Shown: positions 35,357 through 46,111, numbered from the stretch's first letter. The stretch is DNA of 64,000 nt from Algoriphagus chordae (GCF_003254055.1 NZ_QKZT01000002.1:310001-374000); one strand, 5' to 3'. The notes: generated by a model from the sequence alone, not told the origin. Made by a program: numbers and translations.

Positions 35357-36874
35357 CTATCTATCCGTTCCAATCACCTTCACCGACTTGCCGTCTGTGC
35401 CGCTTGTCCGGGCTTTTTGCTCCACGAAATAGGGCTGAAAAGTATAGGAAGAGTTCGGGTCCCAGGTGGAATTGTACTTTGGCAACAGCTTCTTCATTTT
35501 CCTGATTTTCTTTGCATAGGTTGGGTTACCTGCGAGATTAGAAAATTCATAGGGATCAATCGTATGGTCGTACAATTCTTCAGTCCCATCTTCATATTGA
35601 ATGTACCGAAAACCATCAGCCTTGATTCCATGGTTATTCATTCCGTAGGTTGTAAGGGCAAATGCCTTTTTCTCATGACTTTTTCCTTGCATGGTTGACA
35701 CCAGACTTTTACCCTCATTCTTATCATATGCCGGCAGACCACATAGTTCCAAGAGCGTCGGATAGATTGAGAGCATCTCAGCAGGAGAGTCGATCACTTT
35801 TCCCTTTGGTAGAGTTGGAGCGACAAAGAGCAACGGGGCTTTGGTGGCAGACTCCCATAAGCCATGCTTGGCAAAAGTCCCTTTCTCCCCCAGTCTATAA
35901 CCATGGTCTGACCATAGGACAATCACGGTATTGTCGGCATGCCCGCTTTCCTCCAGTGCATCCATTACCCGTCCGATCTCGTAGTCGACAAAACTGACAC
36001 ATGCTAAGTAGGCTTGGATTATTTTCTTCCATTCACCGGATTCAATCGCCCACTCGGTAGAGGGCATCATGGGCAAATCATTGATTTTAAGTCCAACATC
36101 CGGAATATCATCGAGATCATTTGACAGGTAAGGAGCTACCTGAATTTCACTCAGAGGGTGCATGTCAAACCACTTTTGAGGAACATAGAGCGGTACATGT
36201 GGTCTCAAAAATCCCAAGCCCATAAAGAAGGGCTTGTCATATTCCTTGTTTAATCGTTCAATCACCCAATCCACTGATTGATGATCCGGCATCAGGGAAT
36301 CGTATTCAGGAAAAGCTCCCCAATCGGTACTGGTACGTCCATAGTTTTTGCGATCTGAAGTACCATAAGCGTCCCACACATATCGCTCATCAGGCAAAGG
36401 TCCAAAACCTTTTTTCCTTCCTCCCGACTCATCAAAAAGTCCTTCTGGGGCATGGTCATGAAACAACTTTCCGATACCCATGGTATGATAGCCCTGCTCT
36501 CTGAAATACTCGGGGAGAAAAGTTATTTCTGAGGTCGTCGGATTTTCAGATCTGATTTTTTCGTCACTGATCATCCCGTAGACCCCAGTAGTCGAGGGAC
36601 GCAATCCAGTCATGACCGAAGCCCCTGAAGGACCGCACAGAGGAGCTTGGCTGTGCGCGTTGGAAAAAAGCACGCCTTTGGCCGCCAGTTTGTCAATATT
36701 GGGCGTCTTGGTATGGGAGTAATTATTGAGGACCCCTATCCAATTATTCAAATCATCAACGGAGATAAACAGGACATTGGGCTTATCCGAAGGCCCGTCG
36801 CTTGTTTGCGCTATCGAATCGGACAGCAGACACAAAAAAAGGAAAAACAGAAGTACTCGTATTATCTTATTCAT
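35357..36874 (-). CDS. Sulfatase, iduronate-2-sulfatase-like, with altered maturation motif
   Basis: 505 residues with a signal peptide (about 1-22). Fold motifs include KPNVLFISVDDLNNWIG, TPNIDKLAAKGVLFSNAHSQAPLCGPS, GIGKLFHDHAPE, SDHGYRLGEKGTFAKHGLWE and the C-terminal YDHTIDPYEFSNLAGNP, all typical of S1 iduronate-2-sulfatase-like enzymes. The formylglycine motif reads Cys80-G-P-S-Gly84: the arginine that follows in nearly all sulfatases (C-x-P-S-R) is glycine, one base change away. Maturation by the formylglycine-generating enzyme may therefore fail or be weak. It is the last gene of a five-gene minus-strand cluster (45952 to 35357). Confidence 0.9.
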   Translation of the reverse strand: MNKIIRVLLFFLFLCLLSDSIAQTSDGPSDKPNVLFISVDDLNNWIGVLNNYSHTKTPNIDKLAAKGVLFSNAHSQAPLCGPSGASVMTGLRPSTTGVYGMISDEKIRSENPTTSEITFLPEYFREQGYHTMGIGKLFHDHAPEGLFDESGGRKKGFGPLPDERYVWDAYGTSDRKNYGRTSTDWGAFPEYDSLMPDHQSVDWVIERLNKEYDKPFFMGLGFLRPHVPLYVPQKWFDMHPLSEIQVAPYLSNDLDDIPDVGLKINDLPMMPSTEWAIESGEWKKIIQAYLACVSFVDYEIGRVMDALEESGHADNTVIVLWSDHGYRLGEKGTFAKHGLWESATKAPLLFVAPTLPKGKVIDSPAEMLSIYPTLLELCGLPAYDKNEGKSLVSTMQGKSHEKKAFALTTYGMNNHGIKADGFRYIQYEDGTEELYDHTIDPYEFSNLAGNPTYAKKIRKMKKLLPKYNSTWDPNSSYTFQPYFVEQKARTSGTDGKSVKVIGTDR

Positions 36875-36903
36875 ATCATGGTTCGATAGAGTAATTGAAG
36901 TCG

Positions 36904-38607
36904 CTAAGGCTTCTTGATTTTATCCGACTGGGTGCTAGCATGATAATTTGACAATTCATTGACTTTATCGGGTAAGGAATCAGCCAAATTCACAAGCTCT
37001 GTGGGATCATCTTTAATATTGTATAATTCCCAAGCCCCGCCGTTGAGTCTGACAATTTTGTAATCTCCACTTCTAAACATCCTGAATTTTTCCAGGCCTG
37101 ACATAAAATAGTCTGGTTCCTTTCGCTCTTCTCCCAAAAAAACAGGCAATAACGAACTTCCATGAAGCGGTAAAGTAGGATAGCCTTTTATAGAGTCTGG
37201 ATATTGTATATCCAATAAATCCAAAAATGTAGGGGCGATATCTACGACATGTCCTGGCTGTTGCGTAATGGTATTGGGCGCTATCTTACCTGGCCAATAA
37301 GCTATAAAAGGTGTATGGCTCCCCCCTTCATGGCCACATTGCTTGTATTGTCGATAAGGCGTGTTTCCTAAGTTCGCCCAGGAGGTACGCAAACTCCAGT
37401 AGGAGTCGGCAGGGCCCGGCTGTACATCCGGAATCTTGTTTGTGTAAAAGGGACAGGACCCATTATCATTCAAATACATGATCAATGTGTTTTCCAACTT
37501 CCCATGCTCCTCGAGCAGCTTCAAAACCCGTCCGATATTTTGATCCATACGGTCAACCATTGCAGCATACACCGCCATTTCAAGATCCAGCGAGTCTTTT
37601 TGCCCTTCAGACAAGCTATCCCATGGGTAATAATCTGTATAATCAGAGATGAACGGTCCACGAGCTTTGTTCAAATTATCCTCCGGCGGACTTAATTTTG
37701 CAGACTGTGGGAGCACTCCCAATTTTTGCATTCGCTCGAAACGATCCTGCCGAAGCTTATCCCACCCTACACGATATTTCCCCCTATACTTTTCTATGTC
37801 TTCAGGTCGGGCCTGTAGCGGAAAATGGGCGGCATGGTAAGGCAGGTAGAGAAAGAATGGGGCATCCTGTTGAAAGGATTCCTTTAACCATTTCAAAGCA
37901 TAGTCCGTGATGAAATCCGTCTTATACATCGGCGACTTTTCATATTCAATTTCAGTCGCCTTTAATTCCCTTCCTTCAAGAAAAAACGGTTCCTCAAACT
38001 CCCCGGAGGGAGGCAAGAAATATTCTGTAGTCGCCCAAAAATAAAATGAATGGTCGAATACATTCTCTGCCTTACAGTACTCAGGCACCCATGGATCAAA
38101 GTGTTCTTTTCCACTCATAATATTCGAGTAGCCTGCGTTTTTGGTCAAATTTGCCAGGTGTACAGCGCCATTTCCCCCAGTATACAGGCCAGTTAGCAGC
38201 GACGATCTAGTGGGATTGCACTTGGCCATATTGTAAAAAGTAGTGAACCTCAATCCTCCCTCTGCCAAACGATCAAGGTTTGGGGTTTCGATCTCTCCCC
38301 CATAAGGGCCAATATCCGAAATACCAATATCGTCTCCCATTATCAAGATGATATTGGGTCTTTCCTCTTTCTTTTCAGTACAGGAGAAGATTAATAAGGA
38401 TGAAACCAAAACAGCTAAGATTTTTGTAATGAATGTATTGTCGCCGCTGCTAAGCTTGGAACTAAAGTCATCAACCGAATAAAACAGATCGTTCTTTGCC
38501 TGATGTGCCTTCAAACGGTTTGTCACATCCATCAAAAAGAAGCAGGTCAAGGCATCTAGTTTTATATAAATGTATCGCATCATCCCTCTATATAATTTCC
38601 TAGTCAA
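36904..38607 (-). CDS. Arylsulfatase-like S1 sulfatase lipoprotein, start uncertain
   Basis: 567 residues as an open frame. Catalytic features are RPNIILIMGDDIGISDIGPYGGE, the formylglycine motif Cys130-N-P-T-R-S, and GSHTPFIAYWPGKI, matching the arylsulfatase A-like group. A lipoprotein signal (ITKILAVLVSSLLIFSC, Cys76) lies 58 residues inside the frame, which is unusual: no ATG, GTG or TTG was found just ahead of it, and the nearest ATG (38532) still leaves 34 residues before it. Either a rare start is used or the frame was extended by an indel. The gap to the upstream Tat protein gene is six bases. It should remove sulfate in the periplasm. Confidence 0.85.
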   Translation of the reverse strand: MTRKLYRGMMRYIYIKLDALTCFFLMDVTNRLKAHQAKNDLFYSVDDFSSKLSSGDNTFITKILAVLVSSLLIFSCTEKKEERPNIILIMGDDIGISDIGPYGGEIETPNLDRLAEGGLRFTTFYNMAKCNPTRSSLLTGLYTGGNGAVHLANLTKNAGYSNIMSGKEHFDPWVPEYCKAENVFDHSFYFWATTEYFLPPSGEFEEPFFLEGRELKATEIEYEKSPMYKTDFITDYALKWLKESFQQDAPFFLYLPYHAAHFPLQARPEDIEKYRGKYRVGWDKLRQDRFERMQKLGVLPQSAKLSPPEDNLNKARGPFISDYTDYYPWDSLSEGQKDSLDLEMAVYAAMVDRMDQNIGRVLKLLEEHGKLENTLIMYLNDNGSCPFYTNKIPDVQPGPADSYWSLRTSWANLGNTPYRQYKQCGHEGGSHTPFIAYWPGKIAPNTITQQPGHVVDIAPTFLDLLDIQYPDSIKGYPTLPLHGSSLLPVFLGEERKEPDYFMSGLEKFRMFRSGDYKIVRLNGGAWELYNIKDDPTELVNLADSLPDKVNELSNYHASTQSDKIKKP

Positions 38608-38613
38608 ATAATC

Positions 38614-40524
38614 TCAAATCACCGTTATCCTTAACTCCACAGCTTGTGTAACAAACTCTGCCTTGATAGGCAGGGCTTCCACGCCGGGCACCATATTGAA
38701 AGTCCTGCCTTTCTCTGTTTCTATAATGGTCAGCGGGACATTTGCTTCAATTTTTACTATGCCCTCAGGCTTGGTAATGATGATCACATGATCCTCTGGC
38801 TGTTCGACTGGCTCAGTATTTTTGGAAATAATGGGGATTGTAAATGAGGTTTGCTGCTTCAATACTTGCCTAGTTTCTGCCTTTATCTGCATGCCCTTCT
38901 CAGAACAGAGATAAGTGATCCTAAAGCCAGAAGCGGAGTCTTGTAAAATCTCCCTGGCTTCATTTTTTAACTTAACATCTCCCCATATGCGGATTTCACC
39001 ATTTTGATCTTCTGTAGAAAAAGAGGCTGGTAAATCATAAAGATTGGTAAACCATTCACCTTCCTGAAAAGTCTCCAAGCGAGGTGTAAGGGCAATGTCT
39101 TTTCCGGGAGCATCCTGCTGATTTAAAGGCTCCATCAATCTATAAACAGCCAAACTTGCAACACAAAGCAAGCCTACTTTATTATGATAAAGCATTCCTA
39201 AAGAATTGCCTGTTGCTTGCCGGAGATCCATTTTAGGATAATACTCAGCATCATAGGCAGAAACAGTTCCCCTCCAATCTCCCCTTGAAAATAGGACTGT
39301 ATCCAATTCTTCAAAATATCTTAACCCATCAGCCTTGGCTCTAGGAAGTGGATTCGATTGATCTATTGTTGGCATTTGATCCCAATGATCCAAGATCACC
39401 GCCAGTGATTTGGCATGGGCAAATGTGTGATGGACGCAAGGTTTAATCCCATGTGAAAGGTAATGTGGACCACCATGAAGTAATCCATCAGCCGTACATC
39501 GTTTGAGTAATTCGGTGTTTTTGAATGCTGCGGTCCCAAAAGCTAGATTATAACCAGCCATCAGACTAAATGCGGGTTGGCAACCATCACAGGTTCGACT
39601 GCCCCAATAGGTCCATTTAAACATTCGCGTGCCCCAGCTGTTGTCAAAACCTCCATCAGGCAACATAAACTCCATATGACTTGCCAAAGACTTTTGCACC
39701 AACTCCAGCAATTCCTCATCCTTTTCATGTAAAGCATATAAAGCCAAACTATTGAGGGACTCTTCTATATTATAGCCTAAATCCACTCCTGGAAGCCCTT
39801 TTTCACTTAGTTTGTGAGCAGAAGGTTTTACCTCACCATACAATAATGAATTGGGAGCAGTAAAATACTTTTTTACCTCCGCTGCAAGTTTTTTACTGAG
39901 GGCTATGTACTTGGGCTCATCCAGCAAATTCCCAATCAGATTCATCGCATAAATATTGGTCGCTCCGTAGTTCACGTTAGTTGCATCGATGGCAGGAAAT
40001 TTCCTATAAATGAATTCTGCCGCCTCGCCAAGGCGATCAGTCCAGATCTGTCGACGTCCGGTTGCCAGCAAATCCCCGTGGTATTTCAGAGTCTCCGCCA
40101 GCGCTATTGCACCAAATACGGAAGTCCCATTCCAAGAATTGGGATCTACATCATTCGTCCAACTGCCATCAGGTTGGGAGACATTTTGGCTCCATTCAAA
40201 CACGGCAATCCCCGCATCCAGGTATTTCTTTTCTCCAGTTGCCTCAGCCATATAGAAAAAAGGGTAAACAGCATCAGAAACCCTTCCGTGTATGGTTTCG
40301 CAAGCTGGGCAATCCAGCAAACCGTGAACGTTAGGATCAGAAGGATTAATAATTTGAACCTTAATCATCCCATCACACCAATCCTTTAAAAGACTAAAAA
40401 CCAAAACTCTATATTCTTCTGAGTGAAAAGTGTTAGGATCTACTTTGGCAAAAAGATTAGCAAATGGCAGCGATAGACCGATGCCAGTCAATGCTGTTGT
40501 ATGGATAAATTCCCTTCTTTTCAT
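38614..40524 (-). CDS. Tat-exported probable alpha/alpha-toroid protein, candidate carbohydrate-active enzyme
   Basis: 636 residues. KRREFIHTTALTGIGLSLPFANLFA is a twin-arginine signal (Arg3-Arg4). The first ~460 residues look like an (alpha/alpha)n toroid: repeated helices with aromatic and glycine-rich turns such as HGRVSDAVYPFFYMAEATGEKKYLDAGIAVFEWSQN, PDGGFDNSWGTRMFKWTYWGSRTCDGCQPAF and HTFAHAKSLAVILDHW. The rest is beta-rich. Such folds occur in uronyl hydrolases (GH88/GH105), GH127-like enzymes and polysaccharide lyases, but I cannot assign one. CDGC and CPAC cysteine pairs are visible. It lies between sulfatases in one operon-like run, so it probably acts on the same sulfated glycan. 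Confidence 0.7.
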   Translation of the reverse strand: MKRREFIHTTALTGIGLSLPFANLFAKVDPNTFHSEEYRVLVFSLLKDWCDGMIKVQIINPSDPNVHGLLDCPACETIHGRVSDAVYPFFYMAEATGEKKYLDAGIAVFEWSQNVSQPDGSWTNDVDPNSWNGTSVFGAIALAETLKYHGDLLATGRRQIWTDRLGEAAEFIYRKFPAIDATNVNYGATNIYAMNLIGNLLDEPKYIALSKKLAAEVKKYFTAPNSLLYGEVKPSAHKLSEKGLPGVDLGYNIEESLNSLALYALHEKDEELLELVQKSLASHMEFMLPDGGFDNSWGTRMFKWTYWGSRTCDGCQPAFSLMAGYNLAFGTAAFKNTELLKRCTADGLLHGGPHYLSHGIKPCVHHTFAHAKSLAVILDHWDQMPTIDQSNPLPRAKADGLRYFEELDTVLFSRGDWRGTVSAYDAEYYPKMDLRQATGNSLGMLYHNKVGLLCVASLAVYRLMEPLNQQDAPGKDIALTPRLETFQEGEWFTNLYDLPASFSTEDQNGEIRIWGDVKLKNEAREILQDSASGFRITYLCSEKGMQIKAETRQVLKQQTSFTIPIISKNTEPVEQPEDHVIIITKPEGIVKIEANVPLTIIETEKGRTFNMVPGVEALPIKAEFVTQAVELRITVI

Positions 40525-40563
40525 TTCAGTCGAATTTGTCTAGTTGAGGTTTGATCAGGATAC

Positions 40564-42339
40564 CTAGTTTAAATTTTGTTTGATAACCTGGCTCGGATTG
40601 TATCCTATTCTATGGGCTTTTACCCAGATGCTTTCTACCTCTTCAATATCAATAGGCTCTTGGTATATACTCCAAGTTGGTGATTGTTCACCGTCGGAAT
40701 TGATCAACTTATATCCTACAGAAGCTCCTTCAGTAACAGATTGAATTTCAATTTTCCCATTAGTGATCTTAATCTCGGGATCAGCTGTGGAAGGCTTGCT
40801 ACTTGCGCCAGACCAAAGTCTTTTTATTAATTCCTGCTCAGGTAAATTAGGTCTGTCACCAATATCCGTGAGCCAGCGATCCATCTCATTGCTCAATTCC
40901 TTGAGTTTGTCTTGGTAATTAGGATCTTCAGCGAGATTATTCAGCTCGTAAGGATCTGCTTCACAATCATATAATTCTTCCTTTGGTTTAGACTTTCGAA
41001 ACCATTGGGCTTGACTCGCATTCAGTTCTCCGGATTCATTCAAGCGTAAAAGCTCCTGCATCGTTGGGATTTGCTCCCGATAAGTCAAAGGCAAGTAATA
41101 CCCTTGATTCGGACGATAATTTCTGATGTATTTAAATTGCTTATCACGAACGGCTCGGATGGCATCTGTGACTTCGTCAAAGCGATCAGCAGCACCATGT
41201 ATGTATTCACGCTTTTCTTTGGACTGGAAATCACCTAAAAATGCCTGTCCTTGCATGTAATCCAGTGGTTTTTCACCAATCAATGAAAGGAGTGTCGGCG
41301 CAAAATCCACAAAACTAATCAGCTGATCATCTTTGGATCCAGCTCTCCAAGAATTAGGATAACGGATGATCATAGGTGTATTTAGCCCTGAATCGTAAAT
41401 CAAACGCTTCTCCCGGGGCAGTGGACCACCGTGATCTCCATAGAACACGATAATGGTATTTTCCAGCAATCCATCTTCTTCCAATTGAGCCAGTATTGCT
41501 CCCAACTGCCTATCCATTTCAGAAATATTATTGTAGAGCTTCCACATATCCCGTTGCACTATGGGAGTATTTGGGAGGTAGGGAGGAACCGCAAATTCTT
41601 GGTCTTTGGAAACATGAACAGGCGTTTCCGCTTCGGTCATATTTCCCGGCTCCCATTTGTAAGTGGTATCACCTGAGTGGTAATGTCTCATTTCTATATT
41701 TCGGAAACCATAAGGTTCGAAAAGACCTGACTCGTGGGTAGTGGTAAAGTTAAAAATTGAGTAAAACGGCTGGTCTTCAGCTCTATTTCTCCAATGTGCA
41801 TAAGGCCCATTTTCGTCCCAAGCTGTGACAGGTGCTTTAAACTGATAGTCTTCTTTGTAATTATTACTGGTGTAATATCCTTTCTCTCGAAGCAGCTCAC
41901 TGACCATCTTCACTTTGGGCCCTGGAACAGCTTCATATTTTGGAAGTCCAGTCACTTCGGTATAAGAATCAGTTCTCATATGATTGGCTCCTATACTAGA
42001 AGGATACATGCCAGTGGCTATTGCGGCTCTACTAGGTGCGCAGACTCCTGAAGTGGAGTACAAATTGGTGTATATGACTCCCTCTCTAGCTAGACGATTC
42101 AAATTCGGAGTAATGGCACTTGAATCTCCAAAAGCAGGGATATAGGCTCCCATATCTTCGGTCACCAACCATAAAATATTGGGGCGATCAGGGAGAGAAT
42201 ATTCAGATTCATTTGCTTCGAGAGCGGATCCTTTACTGGTACATCCGTATGCAAACAGCATGGCAAGCAAAACCAAAATATGATTTTTGACTGCGTAGTC
42301 TGTAGAGTTTTTGATAAGATATTTATTTACAAGGCTCAT
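40564..42339 (-). CDS. S1 sulfatase lipoprotein with C-terminal beta domain
   Basis: 591 residues. Lipobox LFAYGC (Cys33) anchors it to a membrane. Sulfatase motifs are RPNILWLVTEDMGAY, formylglycine motif Cys100-A-P-S-R104, and YGDHGGPLPREKRLIYDSGLNTPMIIRYP, which resembles heparan N-sulfatase-like S1 members. The last ~75 residues (ITNGKIEIQSVTEGASVGYKL to VKAHRIGYNPSQVI) look like a small beta domain of the chitobiase C-terminal type that may bind sugar. It is 39 bases upstream of the Tat protein gene. It should desulfate an oligosaccharide outside the cytoplasm. Confidence 0.92.
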   Translation of the reverse strand: MSLVNKYLIKNSTDYAVKNHILVLLAMLFAYGCTSKGSALEANESEYSLPDRPNILWLVTEDMGAYIPAFGDSSAITPNLNRLAREGVIYTNLYSTSGVCAPSRAAIATGMYPSSIGANHMRTDSYTEVTGLPKYEAVPGPKVKMVSELLREKGYYTSNNYKEDYQFKAPVTAWDENGPYAHWRNRAEDQPFYSIFNFTTTHESGLFEPYGFRNIEMRHYHSGDTTYKWEPGNMTEAETPVHVSKDQEFAVPPYLPNTPIVQRDMWKLYNNISEMDRQLGAILAQLEEDGLLENTIIVFYGDHGGPLPREKRLIYDSGLNTPMIIRYPNSWRAGSKDDQLISFVDFAPTLLSLIGEKPLDYMQGQAFLGDFQSKEKREYIHGAADRFDEVTDAIRAVRDKQFKYIRNYRPNQGYYLPLTYREQIPTMQELLRLNESGELNASQAQWFRKSKPKEELYDCEADPYELNNLAEDPNYQDKLKELSNEMDRWLTDIGDRPNLPEQELIKRLWSGASSKPSTADPEIKITNGKIEIQSVTEGASVGYKLINSDGEQSPTWSIYQEPIDIEEVESIWVKAHRIGYNPSQVIKQNLN

Positions 42340-42427
42340 TGAATTTGATGGTTTTTGAAAGCTTAATTTTTTCTGTAAAATGGCAAGACCAATAAACTAA
42401 CTAAGATGTATGTACTCTTACCACTAA

Positions 42428-45400
42428 TCAGAAAGAATTGACTTTCAACAGAATAGTATGTTTACCAGATTCTAGCCTTATCGTACCAAACGCTGTGGCT
42501 ACTTTCTGCCCATTATGAATTACATCCTTTCCTTCCATTTCGGTTAAAGAAAATTCAGCCACCATATTTGCCGGTATTTCTATCTCATAGGTCTGCAGCC
42601 TAGCGTTATTGAAAATATAATTAGCCTTGATTGAACCCAAAACAGTTGGAACCTCGATTGCACTGGATTTGAGCGTACTCATTTGAGGCTGAATCTGAGC
42701 AATACCAAACCCAGGGGTTTTAGGCTGTATTCCCCATAAACCTCTCGGGATTACATTGGCCGGAACAGCTCCCCAAGGATGATTCCAATCCAGGTTATTT
42801 TTGTATTTGTTATCCCAGGCTTCCAGAGTAATCGTTGATCCCAGTTTTATCATATTGTACCAACTTCTATCGCTGGTATCCACCAATAGTGATAAAGCAT
42901 AATCCTGCTCCCCTGCCCGGTAAAGCCCATCCATCAGGTATTGGGAACCATAAACACTACAGGCCATTCCACGGGATTTGATAAATTCCACGACTGACTC
43001 CTTATGCTCCTCTGGCACCAGCCCAAAAGCCAGGGGCATCATATTGGCGTGCAAGGAAGCATGATCTGTATCGATTCCATCTACATAAATTCCACGCTCA
43101 GAATCAAACATTTGCTCATTGAGCGATTTCTTCACCTTGGCAGCCCGGTATTCAAATTCCAGGGCTTCTTGTGTTTTACCCATGATCTTGGCAAATTCAG
43201 CCATGATTCTCATGTTTTCATAGTAGAAGGCATTGATCAACGTATTATAGGGCTTGAAAACAAAGTTGTCCTGCTCTCCCATAGTAACCGCTCCATTAAA
43301 CTTTGCCGGTGGCCAGTCCACAATATCCGTAAGTGGCTTTTTATAATCCTCCTTAAAACCCAGCTTCAACATGTAATCATGATCCACCTTGGTAGAAGTG
43401 ATCAGTCCATCCTCATTTGCCAACTCATAAAGTGTTTTATACTTCAATGGCTCATAGTATTTCTCGATCAATTCCGTATTACCCGTGTACATATAGTCCG
43501 CATAGAACATCAGTGCCACGTGTTGCTGCCACTCTGTAGGCCAGGTAGGATGCTCCATAAAATACTCTATCGTCCTTCTGGCCATGGCGTATTCAGCATC
43601 CGTAGTATAATGACTCAGCTGATTTAAATACGCGTCTGATTCATAAGGAATTCTCTCCCGATCCCCGTCCACGTAAAGCCCATTGAAAGTGGTCGCTTTG
43701 ATGGTGTATTTACACAGCTCCCAAACTTGATTTAAAATAGCATCAGAACTCTCAAAAGCACTTGCTTTATCATCAAAATAGGTATGGTAAGCAAGTTGGA
43801 TAAAGTCATCACCTACTAAATTCCCGCTTGCACCTTCCACCTCAGCATATCTAAAAGGCATCAAAACAGGAGTTCCTTCAGGTAAAGGCAGCGCTACTCC
43901 CAGAAGCGTATTTCTTTCGTCCTTTTGTATAGGCAATTGATAGGTTGTTTGACCTGGTTTTACCTCTACTGCGATTTCCTGATAGCGAATGTGGCTCTTT
44001 GCGGGAGGAGTTCTGTTGACAGCTTCGCCATCAGCCATTTCTCCTATTCTAAAAATCAGAGTCTCCGCCTTATCCGTTTTATAATTGAACTCAATAGTAG
44101 CAAACGCTGCTTTACCAAAATCCATGAAATAAGTATTACCTTTTTTCTCAAAAACCCGAGGTTTAATTCTACTTACATCCTGGATATTGGCAGTAGAAAT
44201 CATCTTATCCTCACTTTCACCCACGGTGAATTTCTGAGCCTTTGAATAATCCACCACTCGATTTTCCTCATCCCATATCCTCACTTTCCAATAATAACTT
44301 TTCCCTTCTTCCAAAGTCTCTCCCTTGTATTCTACATTGGAAGAACTGCTGGATCTCACCTGAGCGCTATTCCATACATCGCCTGAATTCAAATTAATCA
44401 GCTCTTCACTGGAACTGACTAGGATTTGGTAGGCAGACTGAGTTTTGGAAAATTCCGATATCTGCCAGCCAAATTCAGGTTTGGTATCCAAAATCTTTAC
44501 AGCATTTTGAGGATCCCTAATGAGCTCAACGGTCAGATTAGATGGCGCAGCTCTGTATTTATTACTGAATTTAGTGATCAGCTCATCCGTTTTGGATCGA
44601 AGGTTTCTAGCAATGTCCTTATACTTTGGATCATTGATAAGGTTATTAATTTCCTGTGGATCGTCTTTTAGTTGATAAAGTTCTTCCACCTTTTTGTCAT
44701 TGACATAGCGGAAATATTTCCAATCCTCGGTGCGAACTCCTTCACTTGGCGGTATTTCATCAAATTCCCAAATATGCTCTATTAATACCGTGTCTCTACC
44801 GATTTCTTGATCTTGTCCGGTCACGATCGGCATCAAACTCTTTCCATGCCAACTTTCTGGAGCTTCAACACCCGCCAAATCAGCAATAGTTGCTGGCACA
44901 TCAATATTGAGCACCATGTCTTTTACATCTTGATGGCTACCTACACGCGGATCATAAATAATCAAAGGAACACGAATGGAATTATCATACATCAGCCATT
45001 TTCCTGCAAGTTGACGCTCACCTAGAAAGTAGCCATTATCACCCATTACGATAATTACTGTGTTCTTGTCTAGTCCCTTTTCGGCTAGTTTCTGACGAAT
45101 CTTGGCGATCTCCAGGTCAATACCCGAAATCATTCTATAATATCCTTTCAGGCTATGCTGATACTTTTCTTCAGTATCATACCTCCAAGTCCATCTCAGG
45201 CGGTTAAATCCGTCGCGAACAAACTGGGGTTGCGCTTGAAAATACTTATCCTCTCCGAGTACAGGTCCTGGAATAGTGGTATTCTGAAGCAATTGATCTG
45301 TGGTGGATTGCCAAAAATACTGATCAGGAGCACCGTCGTGCGCATGAGGTGCACTGAAGCTCAATGATAAACTAAAAGGTTGATCTGAAGGAGCCTTATC

Positions 45401-45952
45401 GATAAAATCCAGTGCCTGCTGGCCGGTATATCGGGTCAGGTGGACTGTATCTCCATCGATGGTTTTGTAGAAATACCCTCTTTTGTCAGGATATTGATTG
45501 TTGCGGTCATAGGACTCATACTCATCGAATTGTTTGTCCAGATCATCGTATCGCACGCCATACTTTCCATAAAATGCCGTATAATATCCATTGTTTTTTA
45601 GAACTGTTGGATAGGAGTTTTCCATGTATTCTGACCGGATGTTACCTGTCTGGAAATTGAAATTATGTGATCGTTCGTAAAGCCCGGTGAACAAACTGGC
45701 TCTACTAGCCGCGCAGATTGGCGTAGTGACTATGGCAGTTTCAAAATAGACTCCCGTTTCGGCAAGCTTATCCATTTCCGGTGTCTGGACAAATTTATTC
45801 CCCGCATATCCTAATGCATCAAAGCGCTGATCATCAGTTAGAATGAAAATAATATTTGGTTTATCCGAAGGTGATTTTGACTCCTGAGCAAGAAGTTTTG
45901 TTGCATTGAAGGGAATATATAAAAAGCAAACTACTGCTATAAACTTGTTCAT
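42428..45952 (-). CDS. Bifunctional sulfatase/alpha-L-rhamnosidase (S1-GH78-like fusion)
   Basis: 1174 residues. A signal peptide (about 1-22) precedes an S1 sulfatase (about 30-490) with [21 protein letters not shown], formylglycine motif Cys80-A-A-S-R84 and [17 protein letters not shown] fibronectin-III/rhamnosidase-N-like module follows (about 495-600, [27 protein letters not shown]). The C-terminal half is GH78-like: [66 protein letters not shown] and a final beta-sandwich with [16 protein letters not shown]. It could remove sulfate and then L-rhamnose. Fusions of this kind are known from ulvan-degrading marine Bacteroidota. It is the first gene of the sulfatase cluster. Confidence 0.88.
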   Translation of the reverse strand: MNKFIAVVCFLYIPFNATKLLAQESKSPSDKPNIIFILTDDQRFDALGYAGNKFVQTPEMDKLAETGVYFETAIVTTPICAASRASLFTGLYERSHNFNFQTGNIRSEYMENSYPTVLKNNGYYTAFYGKYGVRYDDLDKQFDEYESYDRNNQYPDKRGYFYKTIDGDTVHLTRYTGQQALDFIDKAPSDQPFSLSLSFSAPHAHDGAPDQYFWQSTTDQLLQNTTIPGPVLGEDKYFQAQPQFVRDGFNRLRWTWRYDTEEKYQHSLKGYYRMISGIDLEIAKIRQKLAEKGLDKNTVIIVMGDNGYFLGERQLAGKWLMYDNSIRVPLIIYDPRVGSHQDVKDMVLNIDVPATIADLAGVEAPESWHGKSLMPIVTGQDQEIGRDTVLIEHIWEFDEIPPSEGVRTEDWKYFRYVNDKKVEELYQLKDDPQEINNLINDPKYKDIARNLRSKTDELITKFSNKYRAAPSNLTVELIRDPQNAVKILDTKPEFGWQISEFSKTQSAYQILVSSSEELINLNSGDVWNSAQVRSSSSSNVEYKGETLEEGKSYYWKVRIWDEENRVVDYSKAQKFTVGESEDKMISTANIQDVSRIKPRVFEKKGNTYFMDFGKAAFATIEFNYKTDKAETLIFRIGEMADGEAVNRTPPAKSHIRYQEIAVEVKPGQTTYQLPIQKDERNTLLGVALPLPEGTPVLMPFRYAEVEGASGNLVGDDFIQLAYHTYFDDKASAFESSDAILNQVWELCKYTIKATTFNGLYVDGDRERIPYESDAYLNQLSHYTTDAEYAMARRTIEYFMEHPTWPTEWQQHVALMFYADYMYTGNTELIEKYYEPLKYKTLYELANEDGLITSTKVDHDYMLKLGFKEDYKKPLTDIVDWPPAKFNGAVTMGEQDNFVFKPYNTLINAFYYENMRIMAEFAKIMGKTQEALEFEYRAAKVKKSLNEQMFDSERGIYVDGIDTDHASLHANMMPLAFGLVPEEHKESVVEFIKSRGMACSVYGSQYLMDGLYRAGEQDYALSLLVDTSDRSWYNMIKLGSTITLEAWDNKYKNNLDWNHPWGAVPANVIPRGLWGIQPKTPGFGIAQIQPQMSTLKSSAIEVPTVLGSIKANYIFNNARLQTYEIEIPANMVAEFSLTEMEGKDVIHNGQKVATAFGTIRLESGKHTILLKVNSF

Positions 45953-46111
45953 TAATTTGGGTGAATTTTAATTGATGTAGGGAAATTTTGATCCACTATT
46001 GAAATGGAAATTCAAATTAGATTTTAAGAATTAAACTACTATCCTGTACCCTAGTGTATGATAAATAGCTTTAAATCTTCAGTGATTATTTCGGATCGGT
46101 TTGTAGAAAAC

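Noticed and set aside
43004..43627. 207-residue open frame antisense to the sulfatase-GH78 gene
   Set aside because: It lies wholly inside a well-supported gene on the other strand and shows no recognisable motif; codon composition of the sense gene explains it.
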